DNA of 64,000 nucleotides from CAZWCE01 sp964632505. GTDB taxonomy: Bacteria > Planctomycetota > Planctomycetia > Pirellulales > Thermoguttaceae. The position numbers and the translations under genes were made by a program. The notes beneath the pieces are model-generated. The model did not search any database, was not told the origin of the DNA, and was given only the letters and a program-made list of their open reading frames with translations. This document shows positions 43,028 to 52,128 of this stretch, piece by piece; position 1 is the stretch's first letter; the number at the start of each line of letters is the position of its first letter. The DNA is taken from assembly GCA_964632505.1 (NCBI GenBank), contig CAZWCE010000013.1, forward strand, positions 1 through 64,000. The letters are read 5' to 3'.

Positions 43028-45109
43028 ATCGATACAAACAGGTTGATCGAGGAAAAAAGTCCCTATTTGCAGCAACATGCCCGGAACCCGGTCGAATGGT
43101 ATCCCTGGTGCGGAGAGGCTTTTGAGAAAGCGGAACGTGAAAACAAGCCGGTTTTCCTCTCGGTGGGCTACTCCACCTGTCACTGGTGCCATGTGATGGA
43201 GAAGGAATGCTTCGAGGATGAAGAGGTGGCCGCTCTGTTGAATCGGCATTACGTCTCGATCAAAGTCGATCGGGAAGAACGTCCCGATGTCGACGACGTC
43301 TACATGAAGGCTGCGGTGCTGCTGGGGCAACAGGGAGGATGGCCGTTGTCCATCATCATGACTCCGGAGAGAATCCCCTTCTTTGCCGGCACTTATATCC
43401 CGAAATACAACCGGTATCACATCGTGGGAATGATGAATCTCCTGGAACCGTTGGCGGAACATTTTCGCAGCAACAGCAAGGAACTTCAGGAGGTGATCGA
43501 GGCGATGCGAACTCAGTCGAAACGGCTGGTTCCCTCACTGGTTTCCGAGAACGAATCGGCTCAACCGGAGTTGGTGTACCAAGGACTGATGCAGTATTTC
43601 GACCCCAAGAATGGAGGCTTCGGTCAGGGGATGAAGTTTCCCCGTTCTCACCAGCTCTGGTATCTTTTGACCCATTACCGTCAAACAGGAGAAGCGGACG
43701 CCCTGGAAGCGGTCAAGCGGACGCTTCTGAACATTCGCCGGGGAGGGATTTTCGATCAACTCGGATTCGGAGTGCATCGCTATTCGGTCGATGACGAGTG
43801 GTTCGTCCCTCATTTCGAAAAGATGCTCTACAATCAGGCCCAACTCTCGTTGGCCGCCTTGAGGTACTATGAGATCACCGGAGAACATTGGGCCGAAACG
43901 ATGGGCCGGGAGATCTTCACTTATGTGCTCCGGGACATGACTTCGCCCGAAGGAGGCTTTTATTCCGCCGAAGATGCCGACAGCGAAGGGGAAGAAGGGG
44001 CCTTTTATCTCTGGGAGCACCAGGAGATTGAAGAAACGCTCTCGCCGAGGGAGTTCGAGCTTTTCCGCATTGTCTTTCCGATAGAACGGAACGGCAACTG
44101 GACGGATCCGTCGGTGCGCGAGCAGCGTCCGACAAATATCCTAAGGATTTCCGAATCGGGAGAGGCTTTGATGTCGGAGATGTCCCAAGAGGAATCGCAG
44201 ACATTGAAGGCCGCCTGCGCGAAACTGTTGGCGAGACGAAGCCACCGGCCCCGGCCCGAGCTGGACGATAAAATCCTCACCGATTGGAACGGTCTGATGA
44301 TCGTCTCGATGGCCGAGGGGGGACGCATCCTGAAGGAAGCATCCTACTTGGACGCGGCGAAGCGGGCGTTCCGGTTCATCCGGGACAAGCTGCATGTGGA
44401 GGACAAGCTGTTTCATCGCTATCGGGATGGAGAAACGGCGATCGCCGGCCATCTTTCCGATCACGTCTTTCTTGCCTGGGGCGGGCTGGCACTCTATCAG
44501 ACGACGTTCGAGCTGGAATACCTGCAGGAGGCGGTCCGTCTGATGGAGATCGTTCGTCGCCACTTCAAATACTCCGGGGAAGGATTCCTCATGACGCCGG
44601 AATCGACCGAGACGTTCTATCTGCCGCCGATCAATCTGGACGACATGGCGGAACCCTCGGGCAATTCCGTCGCTCTGTTGCTCTTCTCCGAATTGGGCCG
44701 ACTTTTGGGAAACACTTCCTTCGAGGCCGAGGCGGACGAACTGGAATCGCTTTATGCCCCTTCGTTCCGGGCCCAGCCCGACAGTCGGACGGTCGCGGCG
44801 ATGGCCATCGCTCGACGGCAAGCCCTCTCGAGCGAAGTGGTGTTGGTCGATCCGGGCAAGCCGGAGGAGACGTTGGCGTTTTTGCGGGAGATCGAAGGAT
44901 TTCTCGAGGGGCAACTCGTCCGTTTCTTGATCAAACGGGAAAACGAGTCGGAATCGCTCGCCGCGTTGGCCCCCCTGACGGCGCAGCAAACAGCGATCGA
45001 CGGAAAGCCGACCGCCTATCTGTGTCGCGGAAATACGTGCCTCGCTCCCGTCACTTCGCTTTCGCAACTCAAGGAACAGATGACCACTCTCTCATCGATG
45101 AACGAGTGA
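43028..45109 (+). CDS. DUF255/SPATA20 (YyaL-type) thioredoxin-domain protein
   Basis: 693 residues if initiated at 43028. Homologs start M-x-NRL-x-E-x-SPYLxQHA-x-NPV. Here NRLIEEKSPYLQQHARNPV is preceded only by ATC GAT ACA, and AAGGAAGG lies 7 bases before that ATC. The first standard start is a TTG at 43043 with no ribosome binding site and loses the conserved NRL. The thioredoxin-like N-domain carries STCHWCHVM with the CHWC pair and KVDREERPD. The rest is a six-hairpin alpha/alpha toroid (FDQLGFGVHRYSVDDEW, PHFEKMLYNQAQL, DGLM-type DWNGLMI). The function is unsettled; cellobiose epimerase- or glucoamylase-like folds are known relatives. The gene is monocistronic, 144 bp after the PP-loop gene. 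Confidence 0.9.
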   Translation: MDTNRLIEEKSPYLQQHARNPVEWYPWCGEAFEKAERENKPVFLSVGYSTCHWCHVMEKECFEDEEVAALLNRHYVSIKVDREERPDVDDVYMKAAVLLGQQGGWPLSIIMTPERIPFFAGTYIPKYNRYHIVGMMNLLEPLAEHFRSNSKELQEVIEAMRTQSKRLVPSLVSENESAQPELVYQGLMQYFDPKNGGFGQGMKFPRSHQLWYLLTHYRQTGEADALEAVKRTLLNIRRGGIFDQLGFGVHRYSVDDEWFVPHFEKMLYNQAQLSLAALRYYEITGEHWAETMGREIFTYVLRDMTSPEGGFYSAEDADSEGEEGAFYLWEHQEIEETLSPREFELFRIVFPIERNGNWTDPSVREQRPTNILRISESGEALMSEMSQEESQTLKAACAKLLARRSHRPRPELDDKILTDWNGLMIVSMAEGGRILKEASYLDAAKRAFRFIRDKLHVEDKLFHRYRDGETAIAGHLSDHVFLAWGGLALYQTTFELEYLQEAVRLMEIVRRHFKYSGEGFLMTPESTETFYLPPINLDDMAEPSGNSVALLLFSELGRLLGNTSFEAEADELESLYAPSFRAQPDSRTVAAMAIARRQALSSEVVLVDPGKPEETLAFLREIEGFLEGQLVRFLIKRENESESLAALAPLTAQQTAIDGKPTAYLCRGNTCLAPVTSLSQLKEQMTTLSSMNE

Positions 45110-45146
45110 ACGACCATCTCTCGGGAATGAGTCAAGGTCGATCATG

Positions 45147-48100
45147 TCAGCGGATATCGATCTTGCCGACCGGAATCTTTCCCTCGACGACTTCCAGTCG
45201 CACTTTGCCGTCTTCGAAGATCACCGAACCGTAGCCGGAATCGGTGCTCAAGAAGCTCTTGAAATCTCCGATCTGGGAATCGACCCGGAGGGTCTTCGTC
45301 ACGGCGTCGTATCCGGCGCCGGTCAGGCCCTGTAACAGTCCGTAGCTCGACATGGCCCTGGCGTACCAATGGCCGCACTCGTATTCGTTGAAGGGGTTCC
45401 TGCGTCTTCCGTCGTAGCGTTTGCGGCATGTCCGGACGATGTCGAGCCCCTCGTCCACGCATCCCAGGAGCATCAGGTGGGAAGCGACCTGGTATTCGAT
45501 GCCGGTCCAGACCTCGTTGCTGTAGACGAACGGCAGGAGCGGCTCGTTGCCGTGCGGCCATGTGCAGAGCAGTAGGCCTCCGTCGTTGCCCATGGCGAAG
45601 GTCGGACGTTGCGGATTCGCATGCGTGCTCAGATCGTGCTTGAGATTGTACTTGTGAATCGCCAGCAAGTGGCTTCGGACTTTCTCCCGGTCGATGATCT
45701 CTTCCTCCAGGCCGCAGACCTTGGCCATCCACAGTCCCAGAACCCCGTCGGAGAGGCAGCCCGAGCCGTACTGGTATTTCGGCCCCTGTCGGTTGATGAT
45801 CTCGACCACCGGCTGATAGGCCGGGCTCTGGATTTCCGGTTTCTGCGGCACGAAATTGTGATGAAGCCCCTCTTTTTGAATGATTTGAATGAAGTACTCG
45901 CCGTTGTAGAGTTCTTCTTCCATCCGACGGGTTCCCTTTTCGAGAAGTCGCCGATAAAGCGAGGTGTCGTCGCCGACCGCTTCTCCCATTTCGACCATGG
46001 CAGCCAGGGCGCCGAGATAGAAGCTCCCGCAATGGCCGTCGGGACCGAAATAGTTGATGTCGTAAGTGTTGTGGTGTTCTTCTTCGAGCAACCCGGTGTG
46101 GCGGGGATCGTATTTCTCGATCATGTAATGCATGCTGGCCTTGATTTTCGGCCAGAAGCCGACCAGCCAATGATGATCGCCGGAGATTCGCCATTCTCGA
46201 TAGGCTTTCATGATGCCTCCGAGTTGTCCGTCGGACGCATCGAACGCGCCCCCGCCGTCGGTCGTGGGGAGGTTCATCCGAAACGCCTGCCGTCCGGTCT
46301 CCGATTGCCCTTCGAAATATTCGTTGCGCCGGAGTGAACGCTCCAGCGAAGGAAAAAGATGACAGATGGCCTGGGCGTAGTTCCAAACATGCGTGCAGGA
46401 ACCTGCGCAGCAGCCGTGACTATCGCAGCAGCCTTCCCAGCACCAGAGTCGGCCGTCGTGTTGGCGAAGAATGGTCGGCGACTTGAGGATCGTCATGTTC
46501 GCCGCGACCGCTTCGATCACTTCCGGCGGGAGATTCGTGTCGTAAAACGTTTTGCTGAACCGGCGGCTGCGTTTCTTGAGAACGTCGTATTGTTTTTTCC
46601 AGAAATGGACGACTCCTTCGATACTATCGAACCGTGTGGCGTACCAAGGGATGTAATGTTCCGGCGTGGCGGGGCAGCAGTCGGTCGCGCCGCAACCTTC
46701 CGTGCCATCCTGCGTGAAAGGCGGATCGGCGGCCCACTTGCCGTAGTCTTCTCCTTCGAAATCTTGCAGCAGGACGACGCGTTTCGGATCGCCGGTGATC
46801 TCCCCCCCGTTCGTCTTCAGTTCGTCGATCGGTTCGTCGCTGAGAAGAAAATGGTCCGCCAGAATATGGCCCCAGCCTCCCGAGGCCCGGTCGACGATCC
46901 GGATGCGTCCTTCTTCCTCTTGCCACTTGGAGAGATCGAACGATGCCCAGCGGAGTTGTTCCGATTCCTGTCCACAGGTCGATTGCACCACTTGGCCGTC
47001 GACCATCAGTTGGACGCAAGTGCGATCCTCGAAGGGTCCGCCTCCGACCAGGAAATGGAGATAGCGCTTGTTCAGAGGGATTGCCGGCGAGGTCAAGGTG
47101 CCGACCGGCCCGTCACCATCCGGTTCGAACGTATTGACCAATCCCTTGCCCAGAAAGCCGGTCACCTGCTGTTGCCCCTCCGCAGTTCCCTTCGAAGGCG
47201 CTGCGCGGAACGCCGGTCCGGAAGTCTCGCGACCATAGCTCAGATTGCTTGTAGGGACGTACCAGGCCGCGTGCAGCCGGATCGTTTTTTCCCCGTTCGG
47301 AGGCAGTTCGAAGGGGACGAAGAGCGAAGCTCCCGGCGCGTTGCTCGGCTGCGGAGGATTCTCAACCAAGATGCCTTTGCGGACATTGTTCCAGGTGATG
47401 GTTTTGGCATCGAACCAGCCGCCCCGGAACCAGCAATGGTCGACCACCGTGTTCGGCTGATCGACGAACCAAGCGAACGCTCCTTGTTGACCGCGGTTTT
47501 CGCCGGCCGTGCGATAGAGCACGAACCCGTTTTCGGTCGAACCGATCGATCCGCCCCCCATATAATTTTGGGTGTTGAAGGAGAACACCGCCTTCTGCGG
47601 CGCGTCGGTCGTATTGCGGAAACGGTATTCCAGAGCACCGAGCGGGAGACTCGACATATCGGCGTCGCAGGGGATAAAGGGGCTCCAGCCCTCGAGAGTC
47701 ACCTCGACCGGCATTTCGGCATCGGCGAGATCGATACGGGCAAACGGAAACCGGGCGACGAATTCGGCACGACGGAAACGCGGAAAACCGTAAGTGCTTC
47801 TGCCGTTTCCATTTCCGGAGTTAGGCATTCCGAAGTATTTCCAGTCGGGAAGAGGCCCCTGAAGCACTCTCGCCCGAGGTGTTTCCCCATCCTTCGGCAA
47901 GATGCAGATCGCGGCATACGTGCTCGGTTCGTGAAAGAACTCCATCTCGTGGAGGACCGACATGTGCGATACGGCACCGGATCCCTCCAGGCAGAACATG
48001 CCCGCGCCCATCCCGCCGATCGGAAAGGCGATCCGTTCCAGATTCTCTCCCGTGTAGGGACCGTTGAAACGATGCTCTCCAAGAGCGGGAGAAAGGGGCA

Positions 48101-48167
48101 TCGAAGCTCCGCATGCCATCGCCATAAAAAAAATCACATTGATCGACATTTTTTGCTTTCTTCTCAC
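45147..48167 (-). CDS. Secreted GH116 glucosylceramidase-like enzyme
   Basis: 1006 residues from a GTG at 48167 with AGGTGA upstream; an ATG at 48149 (MSINVIFFMAMACG) is an equally good start. A signal peptide follows. The N-domain is GBA2-like (IAFPIGGMGAGMFCLEGSG, MSVLHEMEFFHEP). A PA14/CBM-like insertion lies around residues 330-450. The catalytic (alpha/alpha)6 domain is DUF608: TDGGGAFDASDGQLGGIMKA. The nucleophile is probably a Glu of the EEEHHNTYD motif, and the acid/base probably the Asp of SDGVLGLWMAKVCG, by analogy with known GH116 enzymes. CWEGCCDSHGCC is an unusual cysteine cluster. It probably removes glucose or xylose from extracellular glycosides. Confidence 0.9.
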   Translation of the reverse strand: MRRKQKMSINVIFFMAMACGASMPLSPALGEHRFNGPYTGENLERIAFPIGGMGAGMFCLEGSGAVSHMSVLHEMEFFHEPSTYAAICILPKDGETPRARVLQGPLPDWKYFGMPNSGNGNGRSTYGFPRFRRAEFVARFPFARIDLADAEMPVEVTLEGWSPFIPCDADMSSLPLGALEYRFRNTTDAPQKAVFSFNTQNYMGGGSIGSTENGFVLYRTAGENRGQQGAFAWFVDQPNTVVDHCWFRGGWFDAKTITWNNVRKGILVENPPQPSNAPGASLFVPFELPPNGEKTIRLHAAWYVPTSNLSYGRETSGPAFRAAPSKGTAEGQQQVTGFLGKGLVNTFEPDGDGPVGTLTSPAIPLNKRYLHFLVGGGPFEDRTCVQLMVDGQVVQSTCGQESEQLRWASFDLSKWQEEEGRIRIVDRASGGWGHILADHFLLSDEPIDELKTNGGEITGDPKRVVLLQDFEGEDYGKWAADPPFTQDGTEGCGATDCCPATPEHYIPWYATRFDSIEGVVHFWKKQYDVLKKRSRRFSKTFYDTNLPPEVIEAVAANMTILKSPTILRQHDGRLWCWEGCCDSHGCCAGSCTHVWNYAQAICHLFPSLERSLRRNEYFEGQSETGRQAFRMNLPTTDGGGAFDASDGQLGGIMKAYREWRISGDHHWLVGFWPKIKASMHYMIEKYDPRHTGLLEEEHHNTYDINYFGPDGHCGSFYLGALAAMVEMGEAVGDDTSLYRRLLEKGTRRMEEELYNGEYFIQIIQKEGLHHNFVPQKPEIQSPAYQPVVEIINRQGPKYQYGSGCLSDGVLGLWMAKVCGLEEEIIDREKVRSHLLAIHKYNLKHDLSTHANPQRPTFAMGNDGGLLLCTWPHGNEPLLPFVYSNEVWTGIEYQVASHLMLLGCVDEGLDIVRTCRKRYDGRRRNPFNEYECGHWYARAMSSYGLLQGLTGAGYDAVTKTLRVDSQIGDFKSFLSTDSGYGSVIFEDGKVRLEVVEGKIPVGKIDIR

Positions 48168-48919
48168 AAGTCACCTCGCCTTATTGAAGATGAATTTGGT
48201 GATGGGATCCGGCTGCTCACGCTTCTCTCGGAGATCTTTGTCTATGGAAATTTCCGCCGCCAAGAGGGGAGAGGGCCTTTTGCTTCTCCGTTTGAGTACC
48301 ATTTCATTTCCTTATAGCAAATCTTCCAGGAAAATCCAAGAAAACCGTTCGTTTTTAATATCCAAGAAATTTGAAAACGGAAGAAGGAACAAGCCCGATC
48401 TTGTATTGTTTCTTTTCGTGTCTCGTTTCCCTTTTTCAGACCTACGAGTGGGCCCTGAAACGACGGATCGGAGCCATTGGGAGCATGTCCCTCGTCATGG
48501 GGGGGGGGCTTGAAACCCAACCGCCCTGAGGAGTTGGAAGATGAATTCATTATCAATTCAGCGTAGTTCCCCCTCGAGAGAGACGGGCACGGCTTTTTCT
48601 CGCCATTGACGGCGAGTGGAATCTTTGTATAATCCAAAATACTATATATTACTCAAAGGAATCGGTTCTACCAGTTGGTTTCGTATCCGGACCGACCGTG
48701 AATTGCTATTTCCTGTCTCATCGCGTGGTTTTTCCTAGAAAGAACCAACTGAGGAGGGGCCCCTCGAGGGGGCTATTCGGGAAGATGTTCGCCAATCGGC
48801 TCAACGGAACGAAGCAGAATGATGCGCCAATTCTTTCCAGGTGCTGAGTCGTTGGTTTCATCTGCGTGATCGGCACCGATTCTTTTTTTCGGGATATCCG
48901 GCAGCTCTCGGGTTCAAGC
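48168..48919. other. Long intergenic region with promoter of the fabH-bio cluster
   Basis: 752 bp between divergent genes. It contains a strong sigma70-type promoter (48606-48633) overlapped by a dyad, and otherwise no gene I can support. The 5' leader of the fabH transcript would be about 280 bases, long enough for RNA-level control, but I recognise no riboswitch. Confidence 0.55.
48599..48633 (+). promoter_or_regulatory. Sigma70-type promoter with overlapping dyad
   Basis: TTGACG (48606-48611), a 16-base spacer and TATAAT (48628-48633) give a near-consensus promoter. The dyad CTCGCC-ATTGAC-GGCGAG (48599-48616) overlaps the -35 box and may be an operator. It does not look like a BirA or BioR site. 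Confidence 0.6.
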
Positions 48920-49897
48920 ATGAAACAAGTTTCAATCGCGGCAACGGCTTCCTACCTTCCGGAGCGCCGCGTCCACAATGACGAACTGGCCCAGACGCTG
49001 GAAACCTCGGATGAATGGATTCGTTCCCATACAGGGATTCAATGGCGACATATCGCGGCCGACGACGAATCGACGTCGAGCTTCTCCCTGAAGGTCGCTT
49101 CGGAAGTACTCGATCAATCCGGCGTTGCCGCCGAAGATCTCGGCATGATCATCGTCGCCACTTCGACCCCGGATTACATGAATCTCCCGGCCGTTGCATG
49201 TCTGGTGCAAGCGGGTTTGAACGCCGTGAACGCCTGCGCTTTCGACCTGAAAGCGGCGTGCACCGGCTTTGTGTACGGCGTGGAGATCGCCAAGAATTAT
49301 ATCGCCGTCGACGGAAGGCCCGCCTTGGTGATCGGATGCGATCTGATGTCGCGTGCTCTCGACTGGAACGACTATACCACCTGCGTGCTTTTCGGGGACG
49401 GCGCCGGTGCGGTCCTACTGACCCCTACCTCAGAAAATGAAGAAAGTCGTGTCCTCGGCTCCTATCTCCGAGCCGATGGGACCGGGGCCGAATTGCTCAA
49501 AATCGAGGGGGGATATCGCACCAAGGACTCCCCCCGCCATGAACTTTCCCATGTGGTGCAGATGCAGGGGCATCCGGTCTTCAATTTCGCGGTGCGGGCA
49601 TTGGCCGAAGTCGTGGAAACATTGATGCAAAAAAATGAGTGGGATGCGGAATCGCTCGATTTCGTCGTCCCGCATCAAGCGAATCATCGCATCATTCGAG
49701 CGGCTGCCGGTCGTCTTGCGTTGCCCAGAGGAAGGTTTTACATCAATGTGCAAAACGTCGCCAATACCTCGGCCGCATCCATTCCGATCGCCTTGGATGA
49801 AATGTGCCGAAAAGGCCTGCTCGAGAAAGGACATCGCGTCATCACCGCCGGCTTCGGTGCGGGATTGACTTATGGAGGTAACAGCCTCATTTGGTAG
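48920..49897 (+). CDS. fabH: 3-oxoacyl-ACP synthase III (KAS III, FabH-like; possible BioZ-like role)
   Basis: 325 residues from the ATG at 48920, the normal N-terminus for KAS III (VSIAATASYLPERRVHN). The catalytic triad is complete: Cys114 in DLKAACTGFVYG, His252 in VPHQANHRI and Asn282 in NVANTSAASIP. FabH condenses acetyl-CoA with malonyl-ACP to start fatty-acid synthesis. Here it heads a run fabF-bioD-bioA-bioB, and in some alpha-proteobacteria a KAS III named BioZ, encoded with bio genes, condenses glutaryl-CoA with malonyl-ACP towards pimeloyl-ACP. That role is therefore a possibility, but sequence alone does not decide it. The promoter at 48606-48633 fits its transcription. No strong ribosome binding site is seen. 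Confidence 0.92.
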   Translation: MKQVSIAATASYLPERRVHNDELAQTLETSDEWIRSHTGIQWRHIAADDESTSSFSLKVASEVLDQSGVAAEDLGMIIVATSTPDYMNLPAVACLVQAGLNAVNACAFDLKAACTGFVYGVEIAKNYIAVDGRPALVIGCDLMSRALDWNDYTTCVLFGDGAGAVLLTPTSENEESRVLGSYLRADGTGAELLKIEGGYRTKDSPRHELSHVVQMQGHPVFNFAVRALAEVVETLMQKNEWDAESLDFVVPHQANHRIIRAAAGRLALPRGRFYINVQNVANTSAASIPIALDEMCRKGLLEKGHRVITAGFGAGLTYGGNSLIW

Positions 49898-50059
49898 AAA
49901 TCCTGAATCGCCCCGTCACTTTCTCATGCCGTGAGAAAGGGGGAATTTCTCTGCTTTCCCTCATCTCGATCCTCATTTCGGGAGAGGGCCGCAAGGTCGT
50001 GCAAGAGTACCTTTGAAAAAGTAATGAATTCTTCGATGAGTCCACAAGGAAACCGATCG

Positions 50060-51322
50060 ATGAGTGAAGGAAAAGTCCCACGGAAAGATGACGTCGTGAT
50101 AACAGGCATGGGAGTGGTCAGTCCGGTGGGCATCGGGCTGGACACTTTTCGCGAAGCGCTCCGGGAGGGGAAATCGGGCCTGGGACCGATCACCTTGTTC
50201 GACTCCTCGAAGCTGAAGTCCAAGGTCGCCGGTGAGGTGAAAGATTTTCAGCCGCTCGATTTCATGGAACGCCGTTTTGTCCAGCGTACCGCCCGATTCA
50301 GTCAATTCGCGGTCGCCGCCGCCCGCATGGCCTGGGAGCATGCCGGTTTTTCCGAAGGGGAGGTCGTCGATCCTGAGAAGGTTTCGGTGCTGATCGGAAA
50401 CGGGATCGGGGGGGTCGAGGTCGACTCCGCGGCCCAGTTCGCTCTTTTCGCCAAAGGACCCAATCGGATCCCAGCGATGACCATCCCCAAAATGATCGCC
50501 AACGAAGCGGCCGGAAACATCTCCATGGCCCTGGGATTCAAAGGGCCGGCCCATACGCTCCTGACGGCCTGCGCCTCCGGAACCGACGCCATCGGTTGTG
50601 CGCTCGATACGATCCGCTCGGGACGTTCCGACATTATCCTCACCGGAGGCACCGAGGCCGCCGTGACCGAGTACGCCATCGGCGGGTTTTGCGTTCTCAA
50701 AGCGCTGAGCACTTCCTTCAACGACACCCCGGAAAAGTCGAGTCGACCGTTCGACAAAGACCGTGACGGTTTCGTCATGGGCGAAGGGGCCGGCATTCTC
50801 GTGATCGAAACGCGGGAACATGCCGAAAGGCGGGGGGCTCGAATCATCGCCGAATTGGCCGGGTACGGCGCGACCGCCGATGCCTATCATTTGACGGCAC
50901 CTCATCCTGAAGGGGAGGGAGCCGCCCGGGCGATCCAACTCGCACTGGAAGACGCCGAGATGCAGGTGGAGGAGGTCGACTACCTGAACGCCCACGGGAC
51001 GTCGACCCCGACGAACGATCCCACCGAGACCAAGGCGATCAAAAGAGCGCTGGGAGAACACGCTTCCCGCATCAAGGTTTCCTCGACCAAGGGAATGACC
51101 GGCCATTGCATCGGCGCAGCGGGAGCTTTGGAAGCGATCGCCTCGATCATCGCCATCGAGGACGGTTTCTTCCCGCCGACGCTCAATCTCGATGAGCCCG
51201 ATCCCGAATGCGACCTGGACTACGTGCCGAATCATGCTCAACCAGGGGAAATCCGTGCTGCCCTCTCCTCCTCGCTCGGCTTCGGGGGGCACAACGCCGT
51301 GGTGGCGCTGCGGAAGCCGTGA
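50060..51322 (+). CDS. fabF: 3-oxoacyl-ACP synthase II (KAS II, FabF-like)
   Basis: 420 residues from the ATG at 50060, chosen because AAGGAA lies 8 bases upstream and family homology begins soon after (VVITGMGVVSPVGIG); ATGs at 50024 and 50036 are alternatives. The Cys-His-His triad is intact: Cys171 in LTACASGTDA, His312 in LNAHGTSTPTND and His349 in GMTGHCIGAAGALEA. The enzyme extends acyl-ACP with malonyl-ACP in the cytoplasm. It follows fabH by 162 bp and precedes bioD by 31 bp. In this setting it could extend the chain for the fatty-acid pool or for the pimeloyl moiety of biotin. There is no acpP or fabD next to it. Confidence 0.92.
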   Translation: MSEGKVPRKDDVVITGMGVVSPVGIGLDTFREALREGKSGLGPITLFDSSKLKSKVAGEVKDFQPLDFMERRFVQRTARFSQFAVAAARMAWEHAGFSEGEVVDPEKVSVLIGNGIGGVEVDSAAQFALFAKGPNRIPAMTIPKMIANEAAGNISMALGFKGPAHTLLTACASGTDAIGCALDTIRSGRSDIILTGGTEAAVTEYAIGGFCVLKALSTSFNDTPEKSSRPFDKDRDGFVMGEGAGILVIETREHAERRGARIIAELAGYGATADAYHLTAPHPEGEGAARAIQLALEDAEMQVEEVDYLNAHGTSTPTNDPTETKAIKRALGEHASRIKVSSTKGMTGHCIGAAGALEAIASIIAIEDGFFPPTLNLDEPDPECDLDYVPNHAQPGEIRAALSSSLGFGGHNAVVALRKP

Positions 51323-51353
51323 TCGGTTTTTCTCTAACGGCGAAGCGTTGACG

Positions 51354-52103
51354 ATGAAGGGTTGTTTCATTACGGCAACGGGAACCGGCTCCGGCAAAAC
51401 GATCCTCACTGCCGCCCTCCTGAGAGCCCTCACCGAACAGAACCGGCGGGCCCTGGCCGCCAAGCCGGTGCAGACGGGGGGGCTCTTGAGTGATCGGAGC
51501 CCCGCGAATCCCTTGGATCTTCGCGTCTATCAACAGGCGAATCCGGCGCTTTACGAAAACCTCGGCGACGGCGCGGTCTCGCCGTTTTGTTTTTCCGAGC
51601 CGTGCTCGCCCCACCTGGCGGCCCGGCTGGACGACCGACCGGCGGCCCGAGTCGAGGCGATCGTCGAACACATGGAGATTCTCCAAGAGCGTTGCGATTT
51701 CTTGCTGGTCGAAGGGGCCGGTGGCATTCGGGTCCCTCTGAATCCCGAGGAGACGATGCTTGAACTCGCGCTTGCCCTCGACATGCCGATTTTGGTGGTG
51801 GTCGACAATCGGTTGGGAGCGATCAACCACGCCCTTTTAACCCTGGAATGTCTGCAAAAGACGAACGCCACGCTCCTGGGAATCGTCGTGAATCATCCTT
51901 CTCGACCGACCGCGGAGGAGGAGATTCTTCGGCAGGACAACCCCCGCATCATCCGGCATTTCAGCGGTGTTCCCATTTTAGCGGAAATCCCTTACCTGAA
52001 AGACTTCTCGAAGGGAAGCCTTTCACATTGGCAAAAGATTTCCCGGCTGCTGAAACCCGTAGCGGATCTGCTTTGCGGCACATCGCCTCGAACGCCCGAG
52101 TGA
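51354..52103 (+). CDS. bioD: Dethiobiotin synthetase BioD
   Basis: 249 residues from the ATG at 51354. The P-loop is FITATGTGSGKTILTAALL at the very N-terminus, where BioD has it. KPVQTGG is the conserved substrate-binding strand; then SPHLAARLDDRP, LLVEGAGGIRVPLN (Walker B region) and LPILVVVDNRLGAINHALLT-like ILVVVDNRLGAINHALLT. BioD closes the ureido ring of dethiobiotin from 7,8-diaminononanoate, CO2 and ATP. The gene lies 31 bp after fabF and 25 bp before bioA, so they are cotranscribed. The initiation region has only a weak GCGAAGCG. Confidence 0.93.
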   Translation: MKGCFITATGTGSGKTILTAALLRALTEQNRRALAAKPVQTGGLLSDRSPANPLDLRVYQQANPALYENLGDGAVSPFCFSEPCSPHLAARLDDRPAARVEAIVEHMEILQERCDFLLVEGAGGIRVPLNPEETMLELALALDMPILVVVDNRLGAINHALLTLECLQKTNATLLGIVVNHPSRPTAEEEILRQDNPRIIRHFSGVPILAEIPYLKDFSKGSLSHWQKISRLLKPVADLLCGTSPRTPE

Positions 52104-52128
52104 GACGTTTGATATCCTGGAAAGATAC

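Noticed and set aside
46359..48317. 652-codon plus-strand frame
   Set aside because: Antisense to the GH116 gene; Arg-rich, with no domain or ribosome binding site.
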